Counted from the stretch's first letter, positions 37,597-47,235 are shown. The stretch: DNA of 64,000 nt from Eubacterium sp. 14-2 (GCF_000403845.2 NZ_KE159567.1:51081-115080); one strand, 5' to 3'. Program-made: numbers and translations. The notes: generated by a model from the sequence alone, not told the origin.

Positions 37597-38769
37597 ATGA
37601 ATCACACGATATTAATCAGACAGGGAACCCTTCACGATGGAATTCACAGAGAGCCTTATACAGCCGATATTCTGGTGGAAAACGGGAAAATTGCCAGAAT
37701 AGAACCCACCCTGGAAATGGAAAACGTTCCGAATATTCAGGTGCTGGAGGCGTCAGGACTGCAGGTATATCCCGGTTTTGTGGAAGCCCACTGTCATCTG
37801 GGGCTGGACGGCTATGCCATCGGATTTGAGGGTGCGGATTATAATGAAATGACGGATTCCGTAACTCCGCAGCTGTCCGCCACAGACGGACTGAATCCGC
37901 AGGATGAGAGTATCCGGCTTGCCATGGAAGGCGGCGTAACCTGCGTGGCGTCCGGGCCGGGAAGCTCTAACGTACTGGGAGGAACCTTTACCGTATTCAA
38001 AACCACAGGGAAGCGGATTGACGACATGATAGTGAAAGAGAAAGCAGCCATGAAATGCGCCTTTGGAGAAAATCCCAAACGCTGTTATAAAGACAAAGAT
38101 ATCTATTCCCGGATGACTACCGCCTCCATACTCCGGAATATGCTGGAAAAAGCCAGAGAATACATGAAACGAAAAGAGGCGGCGGGAGATGACGTACTGA
38201 AACAGCCAGCCTGGGACGCAAAACTGGAGGCGCTGATTCCCGTTCTGAAGGGAGAGATGCCTCTGAAGGCCCATGCCCATCAGGCGAATGACATTTACAC
38301 AGCCATCCGTATTGCAAAAGAGTTTCAGGTGAAACTTACCATTGACCACTGTACGGACGGTTCTCTGATTGCCGAAGATCTGGCAAAAGAAGGGTATCCT
38401 GTGGCAGTTGGCCCCACGCTGACCCATGCCAGCAAATTTGAACTGAAAAATAAGAGCTTTGCCACACCGGGAGACCTGGCAAGGGCAGGATGCCAGGTTT
38501 CGGTCATCACAGATTCCCCGGTGATTCCCCAGCAGTATCTTGCCCTGTGTGCAGGGCTCGCAGTGAAATCCGGCATGGATGAATTTGACGCTCTGCAGGC
38601 AATTACAATCAATGCGGCGAAACATATCGGTGTGGAAGAAAGAACAGGTTCTCTGGAAATCGGTAAGGACGGAGATTTTGTGATCGCAGACGGCAATCCC
38701 ATGGTGTCAGACACAAATATTAAATATGTATTGATTGACGGGAACATCACATATCAGGAACAGAAATAG
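37597..38769 (+). CDS. amidohydrolase-family enzyme (imidazolonepropionase-like)
   Basis: A 390-residue TIM-barrel amidohydrolase with the flanking beta-sandwich. Metal ligands: HCH in VEAHCHLGLDG, His in KAHAHQANDI and TIDHCTDG, and Asp in VITDSPV. The sequence most resembles the subfamily annotated as amidohydrolase/imidazolonepropionase-related. The real substrate is unknown; no histidine-degradation genes are near. AGGAGG precedes the ATG, and an extended -10 (TGATATAAT) lies at 37558-37566. It stands alone with its own terminator. Confidence 0.85.
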   Translation: MNHTILIRQGTLHDGIHREPYTADILVENGKIARIEPTLEMENVPNIQVLEASGLQVYPGFVEAHCHLGLDGYAIGFEGADYNEMTDSVTPQLSATDGLNPQDESIRLAMEGGVTCVASGPGSSNVLGGTFTVFKTTGKRIDDMIVKEKAAMKCAFGENPKRCYKDKDIYSRMTTASILRNMLEKAREYMKRKEAAGDDVLKQPAWDAKLEALIPVLKGEMPLKAHAHQANDIYTAIRIAKEFQVKLTIDHCTDGSLIAEDLAKEGYPVAVGPTLTHASKFELKNKSFATPGDLARAGCQVSVITDSPVIPQQYLALCAGLAVKSGMDEFDALQAITINAAKHIGVEERTGSLEIGKDGDFVIADGNPMVSDTNIKYVLIDGNITYQEQK

Positions 38770-38791
38770 TTTTCTGTAAAAGGACGGAAGG

Positions 38792-38817
38792 AAAGCGTTG
38801 CCAGAGGCAACGCTTTT
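38792..38817 (+). terminator. intrinsic terminator of the amidohydrolase gene
   Basis: AAAGCGTTGCC-AGA-GGCAACGCTTTTT is a perfect 11-bp stem with T run. Confidence 0.92.
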
Positions 38818-39260
38818 TGGGGGAGTAAATTTATGAAATGTTTCATGGGGTGCCACATCTTGGGCGGTGGCACCGGTTTATGTAAGATAACTTTCTGAAA
38901 ATAAAGTTATATTGTTGTTTGTCGAAGCTGATAACGGTGCGCGCATGTTTGAGCTATCAACTTCATTTGATATACTGAGTATAAGATATAAATGTGTGCA
39001 AATTATGGACAATTTCTAAAAGAAACATAAAGAATTCGAAAGAAATTATGAAGAAAAAGTAAAAAAAACGTTAGCGGAAAAAGGGATTTGGCCATGGAAA
39101 AAAACAGGGATAAACAGCGGAAAAATAAAGCACATATCGGGACAAATAAATTGAAAAAAAACTACGGGTGATGTAGAATAGGATATACCCTGTGAGCACA
39201 GCGGGTATCTGAACAGCGGGTGAATTTTAAATACATATCATGAGAGAAGGAGAATTTCAT
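38818..39260 (+). promoter_or_regulatory. long leader/intergenic region before the DUF362 gene
   Basis: About 440 bases without a gene. A perfect 8-bp hairpin, GGTGCCAC/GTGGCACC, lies at 38849-38874. A promoter is likely near TTGAAA (39151) and TAGAAT about 18 bases on. ATACCC/GGGTAT forms a hairpin in the leader at 39184-39210. GAAGGAG precedes the ATG. Confidence 0.5.
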
Positions 39261-40376
39261 ATGGAAAAATCAAAAGTATATTTTACAACCTTTAAAACCT
39301 CATTTACGGAAAACATTCCGGACAAATTAAAACGTCTGATTCTGACGGCAGGCATCAGAGACATTGATTTTACCGATAAATATGCGGCCATAAAAATACA
39401 TTTCGGAGAACTGGGCAATCTTGCATTTCTTCGTCCGAATTATGCCAAAGCAGTGGCGGATGTGGTGAAAGAGCTGGGCGGAAAAGTATTTCTGACAGAC
39501 TGTAATACATTGTATGTGGGAAGCCGGAAAAATGCACTGGATCATCTGGATACCGCCTGTATAAACGGATTTACCCCATATTCCACAGGCTGCCATGTGA
39601 TTATCGGGGACGGTCTGAAAGGAACGGATGAAGTGCTGGTGCCGATAAACGGAGAATATGTAAAAGAAGCCAAAATCGGACGGGCAGTGATGGACGCAGA
39701 CGTTTTCATTTCCCTCAACCATTTCAAGGGCCATGAAATGACAGGATTCGGCGGAGCTCTGAAAAATATCGGCATGGGCTGCGGATCCAGAGCAGGAAAA
39801 ATGGAAATGCACAGCGAGGGCAAGCCCAATGTGAATCAGGACAACTGTATCGGCTGCGGCATGTGTACCAGAGTCTGTGCCCATCAGGGAGTTGCCGTTA
39901 CCGACAAAAAAGCAGCGATTGACCATGAAAAATGTGCGGGCTGCGGACGGTGTATCGGGGTCTGCCCCAAAGATGCCATTGTGCCCAGTTTTGGAAAATC
40001 CAATGATGTGCTGAACTGCAAAATGGCGGAATACAGCAAAGCAGTGCTTCAGGGACGGCCCCATTTCCATATTTCCATTGTGTGCGACGTATCTCCCAAC
40101 TGTGACTGCCATGCGGAGAATGATATTCCCATTATTCCGGACGTGGGAATGTTTGCTTCCTTTGACCCGGTGGCCCTGGACGTGGCATGTGCGGACGCCT
40201 GCAACCGGCAGCCTGTGATTTCCGGCAGCATTCTGCATGAAAACAGGGAACATGACCATGATGAAAGCCATGATCATTTCCACATTACCCATCCGGATAC
40301 CAACTGGAAATCCTGTGTGGAACACGCAGAAAAAATCGGTATCGGCAGCCGGGAATATGAGCTGATTGAAATTTAA
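39261..40376 (+). CDS. DUF362 domain protein with two 4Fe-4S clusters
   Basis: A 371-residue protein. Residues ~1-180 and the C-terminus form the DUF362 domain (AAIKIHFGELGN, VFISLNHFKGHEMTGFGGALKN). A ferredoxin insert carries CIGCGMCTRVCAH and CAGCGRCIGVCPK, ligands for two [4Fe-4S] clusters. A His/Asp-rich segment (ENREHDHDESHDHFHITHPD) near the C-terminus is unusual and may bind metal. Such proteins are common in anaerobes as predicted redox proteins; their reaction is not known. The ATG at 39261 is chosen by its ribosome site. Confidence 0.88.
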   Translation: MEKSKVYFTTFKTSFTENIPDKLKRLILTAGIRDIDFTDKYAAIKIHFGELGNLAFLRPNYAKAVADVVKELGGKVFLTDCNTLYVGSRKNALDHLDTACINGFTPYSTGCHVIIGDGLKGTDEVLVPINGEYVKEAKIGRAVMDADVFISLNHFKGHEMTGFGGALKNIGMGCGSRAGKMEMHSEGKPNVNQDNCIGCGMCTRVCAHQGVAVTDKKAAIDHEKCAGCGRCIGVCPKDAIVPSFGKSNDVLNCKMAEYSKAVLQGRPHFHISIVCDVSPNCDCHAENDIPIIPDVGMFASFDPVALDVACADACNRQPVISGSILHENREHDHDESHDHFHITHPDTNWKSCVEHAEKIGIGSREYELIEI

Positions 40377-40396
40377 GGACACGGAGAAACAGTTCT

Positions 40397-42352
40397 ATGA
40401 AAATAATAAAAAAAATGTGGAATGTGCTGCTGTTGTCTCTTATTGGGATTGGGGTGTCAGGAGTGACTGTGCTGGCAGAAGAATCAAAAGAAATTAATGT
40501 GGTATTTACCCATGATCTTCATTCCCATCTGGAATCCTTTTATCTGGAGGAAGACGGAAAAGGACAGAATGTGGGAGGAGCCGCCAGAATCATGGGTTAT
40601 CTGGAAGAACAGCGGCAGGAAAACGAAAATCTGCTGTATCTGGACGGCGGAGATTTTTCCATGGGAACCCTGTATCAGACTGTATATGCCACACAGGCGG
40701 CGGAACTTCGGATGCTGGGTTATCTGGGAGCGGACGCAGCCACTTTTGGAAATCATGAGTTCGATTACCGCAGCCAGGGACTTGCAGATATGCTCCACAG
40801 GGCGAAAGACAGCGGAGATGAGGTGCCGCCTCTGGTGGTCTGCAATGTTGACTGGGAAGGAACACTGGCCGCAGAACAGGCAGAAGACGGTGCACTGCTG
40901 CAGGAAGCCTTTGAGAATTATGGAGTAAAACCCTATATTGTAGTGGAAAAAGGCGGCGTCAACATTGCCATAACAGGAGTATTCGGGAAAGATGCGCTGG
41001 CCTGTGCACCTACCTGTGCTCTGACTTTCCGCGACCCGGTGGAAGCAGTGAAGGAAACGGTGGAGGAAATAAAGAGTCAGGAAAATGTGGACATGATTGT
41101 ATGCGTTTCTCACAGCGGCACCTGGGAGGAAGAGAAGAAATCAGAGGATGAACTGCTGGCAAAAGGCGTACCGGATCTGGATTTGATTATCAGCGGCCAT
41201 ACCCACAGTATTCTTAAGGAGCCCATCATCCATGGAGATACCGCTGTTGTGTCTGCCGGAGAATACGGCGCCCGCGTGGGTTTCCTGCGTATGGTTCAGA
41301 AAGAAGACGGCCGCTGGAATCTGGAAGATTATCAGCTGACGCTGATGGATGAGACATGGAAGGAACATGAGGATGCGGGGAAGAAAGTGGAAGAACTGGG
41401 GCTTACCATTGATTCGGAATATCTCTCCGGATTTGGCTATACCAGAGAGCAGATACTGGTGCACAATCCCTGGGAATTTACGGAAATAAATGGTCTGGGG
41501 GAAAAACTGCAGGAGGAGACACTGGGAAATCTTCTGGCAGATTCCTATCTGTATATGGTCAACAGCAATGATACGGGAGACGAGAATCCGGCAGTGGTGG
41601 CAGTGGTTCCCAGCGGCTGTATCCGGGATACCTTTCACAAAGATAAAGATATCACAGTGTCAGATGCATTTCAGGTACTTTCACTGGGAATCGGGCCGGA
41701 CGGAGTGCCGGGCTATCCTCTGATCAGTGCGTATTTTACCGGAGAAGAGCTGAAAACAATGGCAGAAGTGGACGCTTCCATTTCTCCGATGATGTCCACG
41801 GCCCAGCTTTACAGCAGCGGCCTTACCTATACCATCAATCCCAGCCGGATGATGATGAACAGAGTGACAGAAGTGGAGCTGCAGGACATGTCCGGAAAAG
41901 TACAGGAACTGGAGGATGATAAGCTGTACCGGATGGTGGCGGATCTTTACAGCGGCCAGATGCTGGGAGCGGTAACAGACCAGTCTCACGGTATTCTGTC
42001 TATTGTGCCAAAGGACGCTCAGGGAAATGAGATTCCCATGGACAGGATGGAAGACCATATTGTATATATAAACGGAAAGGAACTGAAAGCCTGGGTCTGT
42101 GTGGCTGAGTATCTGGACTCCTTTGAAAAAAACGGCGGAGACTCTGAAATACCGGAATATTACAGCACGGTTCAGAACCGGAAAGTCATCAGAGATGACA
42201 GCAGCATAGGGGCGGTACTGAGTAATCCCAATAAAATTGCCGTTGCAGTTTTCTGCATTGGAGCAGGCGTTGTGATTTTACTGGTTCTGCTGACGGTTCT
42301 GATTGTGAGAAGCATTAAGAAACGGAGAAGGAAGCGGGACAGCCTGTACTGA
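40397..42352 (+). CDS. surface-anchored 5'-nucleotidase / metallophosphoesterase
   Basis: A 651-residue protein. Residues 1-28 are a signal peptide. Residues ~35-300 are a calcineurin-like phosphoesterase (FTHDLHSHLE, YLDGGDFSMG, FGNHEFDYR, ISGHTHS) with the two-metal site. Residues ~350-560 are the 5'-nucleotidase C-terminal domain (GNLLADSYLY; PSGCIRDTF). The end is a membrane helix (VAVFCIGAGVVILLVLLTVLIV) and a basic tail. It likely releases phosphate or nucleosides from extracellular nucleotides. It follows the DUF362 gene by 20 bases. Confidence 0.92.
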   Translation: MKIIKKMWNVLLLSLIGIGVSGVTVLAEESKEINVVFTHDLHSHLESFYLEEDGKGQNVGGAARIMGYLEEQRQENENLLYLDGGDFSMGTLYQTVYATQAAELRMLGYLGADAATFGNHEFDYRSQGLADMLHRAKDSGDEVPPLVVCNVDWEGTLAAEQAEDGALLQEAFENYGVKPYIVVEKGGVNIAITGVFGKDALACAPTCALTFRDPVEAVKETVEEIKSQENVDMIVCVSHSGTWEEEKKSEDELLAKGVPDLDLIISGHTHSILKEPIIHGDTAVVSAGEYGARVGFLRMVQKEDGRWNLEDYQLTLMDETWKEHEDAGKKVEELGLTIDSEYLSGFGYTREQILVHNPWEFTEINGLGEKLQEETLGNLLADSYLYMVNSNDTGDENPAVVAVVPSGCIRDTFHKDKDITVSDAFQVLSLGIGPDGVPGYPLISAYFTGEELKTMAEVDASISPMMSTAQLYSSGLTYTINPSRMMMNRVTEVELQDMSGKVQELEDDKLYRMVADLYSGQMLGAVTDQSHGILSIVPKDAQGNEIPMDRMEDHIVYINGKELKAWVCVAEYLDSFEKNGGDSEIPEYYSTVQNRKVIRDDSSIGAVLSNPNKIAVAVFCIGAGVVILLVLLTVLIVRSIKKRRRKRDSLY

Positions 42353-42619
42353 CCGGGCTGGAAATATCATGTATCCTGTTGAAATTTTTGAAAAACCATG
42401 GTACCATAGGAAAAACAGGTGACCGGAAAGAGATTCTGACCGGCAACCTGATTACAGCACAGGAAATCTGTTCCTGCATTAAGAAAAGAAAAAAGCAGAC
42501 CAGACCACAAGGGGTTCCTGAAGGGGAAGGTACAGCGAAGCAAAAATAAGAAATATTACAGAATTTCCATATTATACCGTTCTGTCCGGCCTGTGGGAAA
42601 GCAGGCCGTCAGACTGACG

Positions 42620-42693
42620 CTGTCTCCTCAGGAAAGAATCACAGAAGAAAGAGTTTCCCCGTTCTGTGATTCTGGCCCTGAGGGGGCAGTTTT
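42620..42693 (+). promoter_or_regulatory. long two-segment hairpin in the hydE leader
   Basis: CTGTCTCCTCAGG (42620-42632) pairs over all 13 positions (two G-U) with CCTGAGGGGGCAG (42677-42689). Inside, AGAATCACAGAA (42635-42646) pairs perfectly with TTCTGTGATTCT (42662-42673). TTTT follows, and AGGAGG is 12 bases further on. It can act as a terminator or attenuator. The rest of the 42353-42711 gap has no gene; a smaller hairpin GGCCTG/CAGGCC lies near 42589-42606. Confidence 0.8.
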
Positions 42694-42711
42694 GCATTTA
42701 CAGGAGGAACC

Positions 42712-43764
42712 ATGAAACAGTCCGGACAACTGATTGACAAACTGGAAGCAGAATCACATCTCACAAAAGAAGAATGGATTTGGCTGATATCTGACCGCAG
42801 CCCCGAAACCGCAGAATACCTTTTTGAAAAATCCAGATACTGGCAGCAGAAATATTACGGCAATAAAGTTTACACCAGAGGACTGATTGAATTTACCAAT
42901 TACTGCAGAAACGACTGTTACTACTGCGGCATTCGCAGAAGCAACCGTGCGGCCAGACGATACCGGCTGACAAAAGACCAGATACTGGAATGCTGTCATC
43001 AGGGATATGAACTGGGATTTCGGACTTTTGTGCTCCAGGGCGGAGAGGACAGCCGCTTCTCTCAGGAAATGCTGGAAGACATTGTAAGCACCATGAAACA
43101 GAACTGGCCCGACTGTGCCGTTACCCTGTCCCTGGGAGAACGTACTTACGAGAGTTATCTGGGACTGTATCAGGCGGGAGCGGACCGTTATCTGCTGCGC
43201 CATGAAACGGCACAGGAGGCTCATTACAAAAAACTGCACCCGCCGGAGCTGTCTTTGGAGCACCGGAAAAAGTGTCTGTTCCAGCTGAAAGAAATCGGTT
43301 ATCAGACAGGAACCGGATTTATGGTGGGAAGCCCCGGACAGACGCCGGAACAGCTTGCGGAGGATATGCTGTTTATCCGGGAGCTGGAACCCCATATGGT
43401 GGGGATTGGACCTTTTGTACCCCACCATGACACGCCTTTTGCCAGAGAACAGGGAGGAACCGTGGAACTGACACTGTTCCTGACAGGCCTGCTGCGGGTC
43501 ATGATGCCAAAATTGCTGCTGCCCGCCACCACATCCCTTGGGACCATAGACCCCAGGGGCCGGGAAAAAGGGATTCAGGCAGGAGCCAATGTGGTGATGC
43601 CCAATCTGTCGCCTGTCTCTGTGCGGAAAAAATACGATCTGTACGACAACAAAATCTGCACCGGCGAGGAGGCAGCCGAGTGCAGAGGATGTCTGGAACG
43701 AAGGATGAAATCTATTGGTTATGAACTGGTAACAGACCGGGGAGATTTTCCCGGTGATTTATAG
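42712..43764 (+). CDS. hydE: [FeFe] hydrogenase maturase HydE (radical SAM)
   Basis: A 350-residue radical SAM enzyme. The cluster motif is CRNDCYYCGI (CxxxCxxC), near residue 65, preceded by GLIEFTNY. Typical HydE segments follow: FRTFVLQGGEDSRFSQE, LRHETAQEAHYKKLHP and GTGFMVGSPGQT. It works with HydG and HydF to build the 2Fe subcluster of the H-cluster. AGGAGG precedes the ATG. hydG follows 18 bases on; hydF and hydrogenase structural genes are not in the window. Confidence 0.93.
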   Translation: MKQSGQLIDKLEAESHLTKEEWIWLISDRSPETAEYLFEKSRYWQQKYYGNKVYTRGLIEFTNYCRNDCYYCGIRRSNRAARRYRLTKDQILECCHQGYELGFRTFVLQGGEDSRFSQEMLEDIVSTMKQNWPDCAVTLSLGERTYESYLGLYQAGADRYLLRHETAQEAHYKKLHPPELSLEHRKKCLFQLKEIGYQTGTGFMVGSPGQTPEQLAEDMLFIRELEPHMVGIGPFVPHHDTPFAREQGGTVELTLFLTGLLRVMMPKLLLPATTSLGTIDPRGREKGIQAGANVVMPNLSPVSVRKKYDLYDNKICTGEEAAECRGCLERRMKSIGYELVTDRGDFPGDL

Positions 43765-43782
43765 GATCAAAGGAGGAACAAT

Positions 43783-45201
43783 ATGTATAATGTCATGTCG
43801 CCAAAAGCAGAAGAATTCATCAGCCATGAAGAAATTCTGGATTCTCTGGAATACGGTGAAAAAAATAAAGAGAACCGGGAGCTGATTGACAGAATACTGG
43901 CAAAGGCCAGAGAGCGCAGAGGCCTTTCCCACAGAGAAGCCATGGTGCTGCTGGACTGTGAACTGGAGGATAAAATACAGGAAATATTTGCTCTCGCAGA
44001 ACAGATTAAAAAGGATTTTTACGGAAACCGCATCGTTATGTTTGCACCGCTGTATCTGTCCAATTACTGTGTCAACGGATGCGAATACTGTCCCTATCAT
44101 GCAAAAAACAAACACATTGCCCGGAAGAAACTGACGCAGGAAGAGATTGTAAAAGAAGTTACCGCGCTGCAGGATATGGGCCATAAAAGGCTGGCGCTGG
44201 AAGCCGGAGAAGATCCGGTACACAACCCCATTGAGTATATTCTGGAATGTATCCATACCATCTACGGCATCCGGCACAAAAACGGAGCTATCCGGCGGGT
44301 TAATGTGAACATAGCCGCCACCACAGTGGAAAATTACCGTAAATTAAAAGAAGCAGGCATCGGTACCTATATTCTGTTTCAGGAAACCTATCACAGGGAA
44401 TCCTATGAAAAACTTCATCCCACCGGGCCGAAGCATGACTATGCATACCATACGGAAGCCATGGACCGGGCCATGGAAGGCGGCATTGACGATGTAGGCC
44501 TGGGGGTGCTGTTCGGCCTGAATAATTACCGTTATGATTTTGCGGGAATTCTGATGCATGCGGAACATCTGGAGGCTTATAAAGGAGTGGGGCCCCATAC
44601 CATCAGCGTACCCAGGCTGCGCCGGGCAGACGATATTGACCCGGATGCATTTGACAATGGAATTACCGACGAGACTTTTGCCAGAATTGTGGCATGTATC
44701 CGGATTGCAGTGCCCTATACCGGTATGATAGTATCCACCAGAGAAAGCCAGTCCTGCCGGGAGAAAGTGCTCCATCTGGGTATTTCCCAGATAAGCGGCG
44801 GTTCCAGAACAAGTGTGGGCGGATATGCAGGGCCGGAACCGGAAGAAGAAAATTCTGCTCAGTTTGATGTGAGCGATAACCGCACGCTGGACCAGGTGGT
44901 AAAATGGCTGATGGAAATGGATTATGTACCCAGTTTCTGTACGGCATGTTACCGGGAAGGCAGAACCGGAGACCGGTTTATGACGTTGTTAAAAAGCGGT
45001 CAGATTGTGAACTGCTGCCATCCAAATGCGCTGATGACGCTGAAAGAATATCTGGAAGACTATGCGGCAGAAGAAACAAAAGCAATCGGAGATAAACTGA
45101 TTGAAAAGGAACTGGATGTAATCACCAATCCGAAGGTGAAAGAGAAAGTTGTGGATTATCTGAAAAACATTCACAACGGACAGCGTGATTTCAGATTCTG
45201 A
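43783..45201 (+). CDS. hydG: [FeFe] hydrogenase maturase HydG (tyrosine lyase)
   Basis: A 472-residue radical SAM enzyme. SAM cluster motif CVNGCEYCPYH near residue 93. The C-terminal CTACYREGRTGDRFM and NCCHPNA hold the second, auxiliary cluster. It cleaves tyrosine to supply CO and cyanide as an Fe(CO)2CN unit. A ThiH relationship is expected, but the C-terminal cluster and the HydE neighbour make HydG secure. AAGGAGG precedes the ATG. A very long terminator follows. Confidence 0.95.
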   Translation: MYNVMSPKAEEFISHEEILDSLEYGEKNKENRELIDRILAKARERRGLSHREAMVLLDCELEDKIQEIFALAEQIKKDFYGNRIVMFAPLYLSNYCVNGCEYCPYHAKNKHIARKKLTQEEIVKEVTALQDMGHKRLALEAGEDPVHNPIEYILECIHTIYGIRHKNGAIRRVNVNIAATTVENYRKLKEAGIGTYILFQETYHRESYEKLHPTGPKHDYAYHTEAMDRAMEGGIDDVGLGVLFGLNNYRYDFAGILMHAEHLEAYKGVGPHTISVPRLRRADDIDPDAFDNGITDETFARIVACIRIAVPYTGMIVSTRESQSCREKVLHLGISQISGGSRTSVGGYAGPEPEEENSAQFDVSDNRTLDQVVKWLMEMDYVPSFCTACYREGRTGDRFMTLLKSGQIVNCCHPNALMTLKEYLEDYAAEETKAIGDKLIEKELDVITNPKVKEKVVDYLKNIHNGQRDFRF

Positions 45202-45207
45202 TAAATG

Positions 45208-45269
45208 ACAGCTAAAATAAAAGACAGGTGTTCCCGGAAGGCAGAACACCTGTCTTTTATTTTAGCTGT
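45208..45269 (+). terminator. very long terminator after hydG
   Basis: ACAGCTAAAATAAAAGACAG continues into GTGTTC and pairs perfectly with 45244-45269 around an 11-base loop; roughly 25 bp of uninterrupted stem. T-rich 3' arm. It probably works in both directions and separates hydG from the converging pseudogene. Confidence 0.92.
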
Positions 45270-45295
45270 CTGAAATACTCTTTATTTCTGCGGCG

Positions 45296-45847
45296 TTATC
45301 CGGGAGAAATGGTTTTTACCTCAAATTCGGAACAATACGTTCTGCAAGGAAATCTCTGTCCTTTTTTGTCATACAGGGAAGCGTCAGCACATACAGCAAG
45401 TGAATGACCCGGAAGGCAGCCCGAAAATATCTGAAACAGGCAGGCGCATGCACAGAGCTTTCCGGTATGTTTCGGCGGCCGGCGCATAGAATTTATGGAG
45501 GATATGGAAAATTCCGGCAGAAGCACCTGGAGGAATTCATAAACCTCCTCTTTTTTCCGGCACAGAGAAAGCTGGGCCAGTTCTTCTCCGTTGTCTCCGA
45601 TTCCCACACAGATAATCCGGGCTTCGCAGCGGCCGGTGAGCCGGGCAATGGGAGGCTGTACAATACGCAGGGCCTGAATCCGGGCGGTGGGAATGATATA
45701 ATCCTGCTTTCGAAAAAAAAACATGGTGAATGTAAATATCATCGCCCTGACGGAAGGCGGAAAAATGATAGAAATTCAACAGGTGCCGGATCATCTGAAA
45801 CACATAAGTAATCACATGGCTTTTTTGTGTAATGACTGAAATTCCAT
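45296..45847 (-). pseudogene. broken bacterial PH-domain (YdbS/YdbT-like) gene
   Basis: Read leftward, three frames in turn give pieces of one protein. A ribosome site (AAGGAG) and ATG at 45847 start MEFQSLHKKAM, then a stop. The next frame gives YVFQMIRHLLNFYHFSAFRQ and GDDIYIHH. After a run of nine T (plus-strand A, 45713-45721) the frame shifts to RKQDYIIPTARIQALRIVQ, the core of bPH_2 domains. With eight T the last two pieces would be in frame. The C-terminal end also looks altered. Two or more frameshifts make it a pseudogene unless the tract is variable. Confidence 0.8.
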
Positions 45848-46053
45848 AATACTCCTTTCTGAAACCGGCGAAAATTCCGGAACAAATGATGTTTTCACAG
45901 AAAAAGTGTAGCATAGTTACTGCAGGGAGAAAAGCGGCCGGAGCGGATTGTAAGGTGAAAGTAAGGCTGCTGTAAGAAAAAATGCAAAGCTGTCAGGAAG
46001 AAGGGAACCACAGACGGAAACAGGGGTATTTACAGCCCGGATAAGATTATTTC

Positions 46054-46082
46054 TTGCAACGGGAAAGGAATTCTGTTAAAAT
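46054..46082 (+). promoter_or_regulatory. sigma-A promoter of the coiled-coil gene
   Basis: TTGCAA (46054-46059), 17-base spacer, TAAAAT (46077-46082), about 28 bases before the ATG at 46111. An in-frame ATG at 46054 lies on this promoter and is not a start. Confidence 0.75.
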
Positions 46083-46110
46083 TAATCAGTCAGAACAGGG
46101 GAATAAAATC

Positions 46111-47181
46111 ATGAGTGTACAGGATAAATTAGAACATATTTTAAAAAAAATACATCTGCTGTTTTCAGAGAGCCCTTCCTACGGAGAAAACAGCGATAAA
46201 ATAATTGTGGAAAAAAAGGCGGTTTTTGATTTGCTGGAGCAGCTGAATCTGGCTGTTTATGAAGCCATGGACCAGTATGAGGTCACATCTCAGAAACATG
46301 AGCTGGCAGAGCGGCGCTGTGAGAAGCGCGGTGAGGAAATTATTCAGAAGGCCAGCAGGCATGCAGATGATATTTATGCGGCTTCTATTATGTATACCGA
46401 CGATGCAATTAATCGAATCTGCTATATTATGGACGATGCCAGCCATGCGGTCCGGGACATATATCATAAAATGAACGCGGAGATGGAAGAACACCGGGAG
46501 CGGGTGCGGCGCAATCAGCTGGAACTTACGGGGCAGCTCAGGGATTTTGCCGATACGGATAAATATGTAAAGCTGATTCAGGAAGTAAATAAGGAGCTGG
46601 AGCGGGAACACCGCCGGGAAATGGAAGGGAAAAAGGAAAAACGGATTCAGAATGAAGGAAAATCCTATTCCGCTGTGAAACCGGAAATCAAAATCAACCA
46701 GGCCTATTTTGAGCGTACAGGCAAAACTTACGATTTGGACCGGGAGGAATCCGACAGCAAAAAAGATACCTCTGACAGCATGATACGGATAACCGGAAAA
46801 GAATTTGCAGAAAATCTGCGCCGCAGAGCAGCCAGAAGCCGGGAAAAAGGGCTGGAAGTGGAAGATATGTCTCAGGAGCCGGATTCCGGGACGGACGCCA
46901 GGGATTCGAAAGAGGCAGGCATACAGGACATTCTGGCCCAGGCGGGAGCCGGGCTGGCAGCACTGGCAGAAGCAGAACTGAAAGAGCTGAAAGCAGCCGT
47001 GGCCCAGGAGAAAACGGAAGAAACACCGGAATCTGTTTCTGAAGGAGAGACGGATGGGAAACAGCTGCTGCCGGAAATACATGTGGATCTGGACGCCGAG
47101 TATTTTAAATGGAAGGCAGGGGAAGAACAGCCGCCCCAGGAAAAAAAGGAGCGGCATTTTCTGTTTGGAAGGAAGTCCTGA
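46111..47181 (+). CDS. coiled-coil protein, DivIVA-like or cytoskeletal-type, function unknown
   Basis: A 356-residue soluble protein. Residues ~1-165 are a long charged coiled coil (VFDLLEQLNLAVYEAMDQYE; HELAERRCEKRGEEIIQKA; INRICYIMDDASHAVRDIYH), reminiscent of DivIVA/ATP synthase b-like helices. Residues ~200-350 are acidic, low-complexity and probably disordered, with alternating Lys/Glu tracts, ending in KKERHFLFGRKS. Such proteins occur widely in Lachnospiraceae with no assigned role. The start follows AGGGGAAT. No partner gene is evident. Confidence 0.75.
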   Translation: MSVQDKLEHILKKIHLLFSESPSYGENSDKIIVEKKAVFDLLEQLNLAVYEAMDQYEVTSQKHELAERRCEKRGEEIIQKASRHADDIYAASIMYTDDAINRICYIMDDASHAVRDIYHKMNAEMEEHRERVRRNQLELTGQLRDFADTDKYVKLIQEVNKELEREHRREMEGKKEKRIQNEGKSYSAVKPEIKINQAYFERTGKTYDLDREESDSKKDTSDSMIRITGKEFAENLRRRAARSREKGLEVEDMSQEPDSGTDARDSKEAGIQDILAQAGAGLAALAEAELKELKAAVAQEKTEETPESVSEGETDGKQLLPEIHVDLDAEYFKWKAGEEQPPQEKKERHFLFGRKS

Positions 47182-47235
47182 AAAAGAGCAGTACCCGTAT
47201 AATGCCAGGGACTGTCGGCTAACAGACAGCCATGA

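Noticed and set aside
39327-40382. 351-codon minus-strand frame
   Set aside because: Antisense shadow of the DUF362 gene, whose Fe-S motifs are unambiguous.
42620-42693. Assignment of the hydE leader to a known riboswitch class
   Set aside because: It is one long hairpin without the multi-helix conserved core of any class I know.
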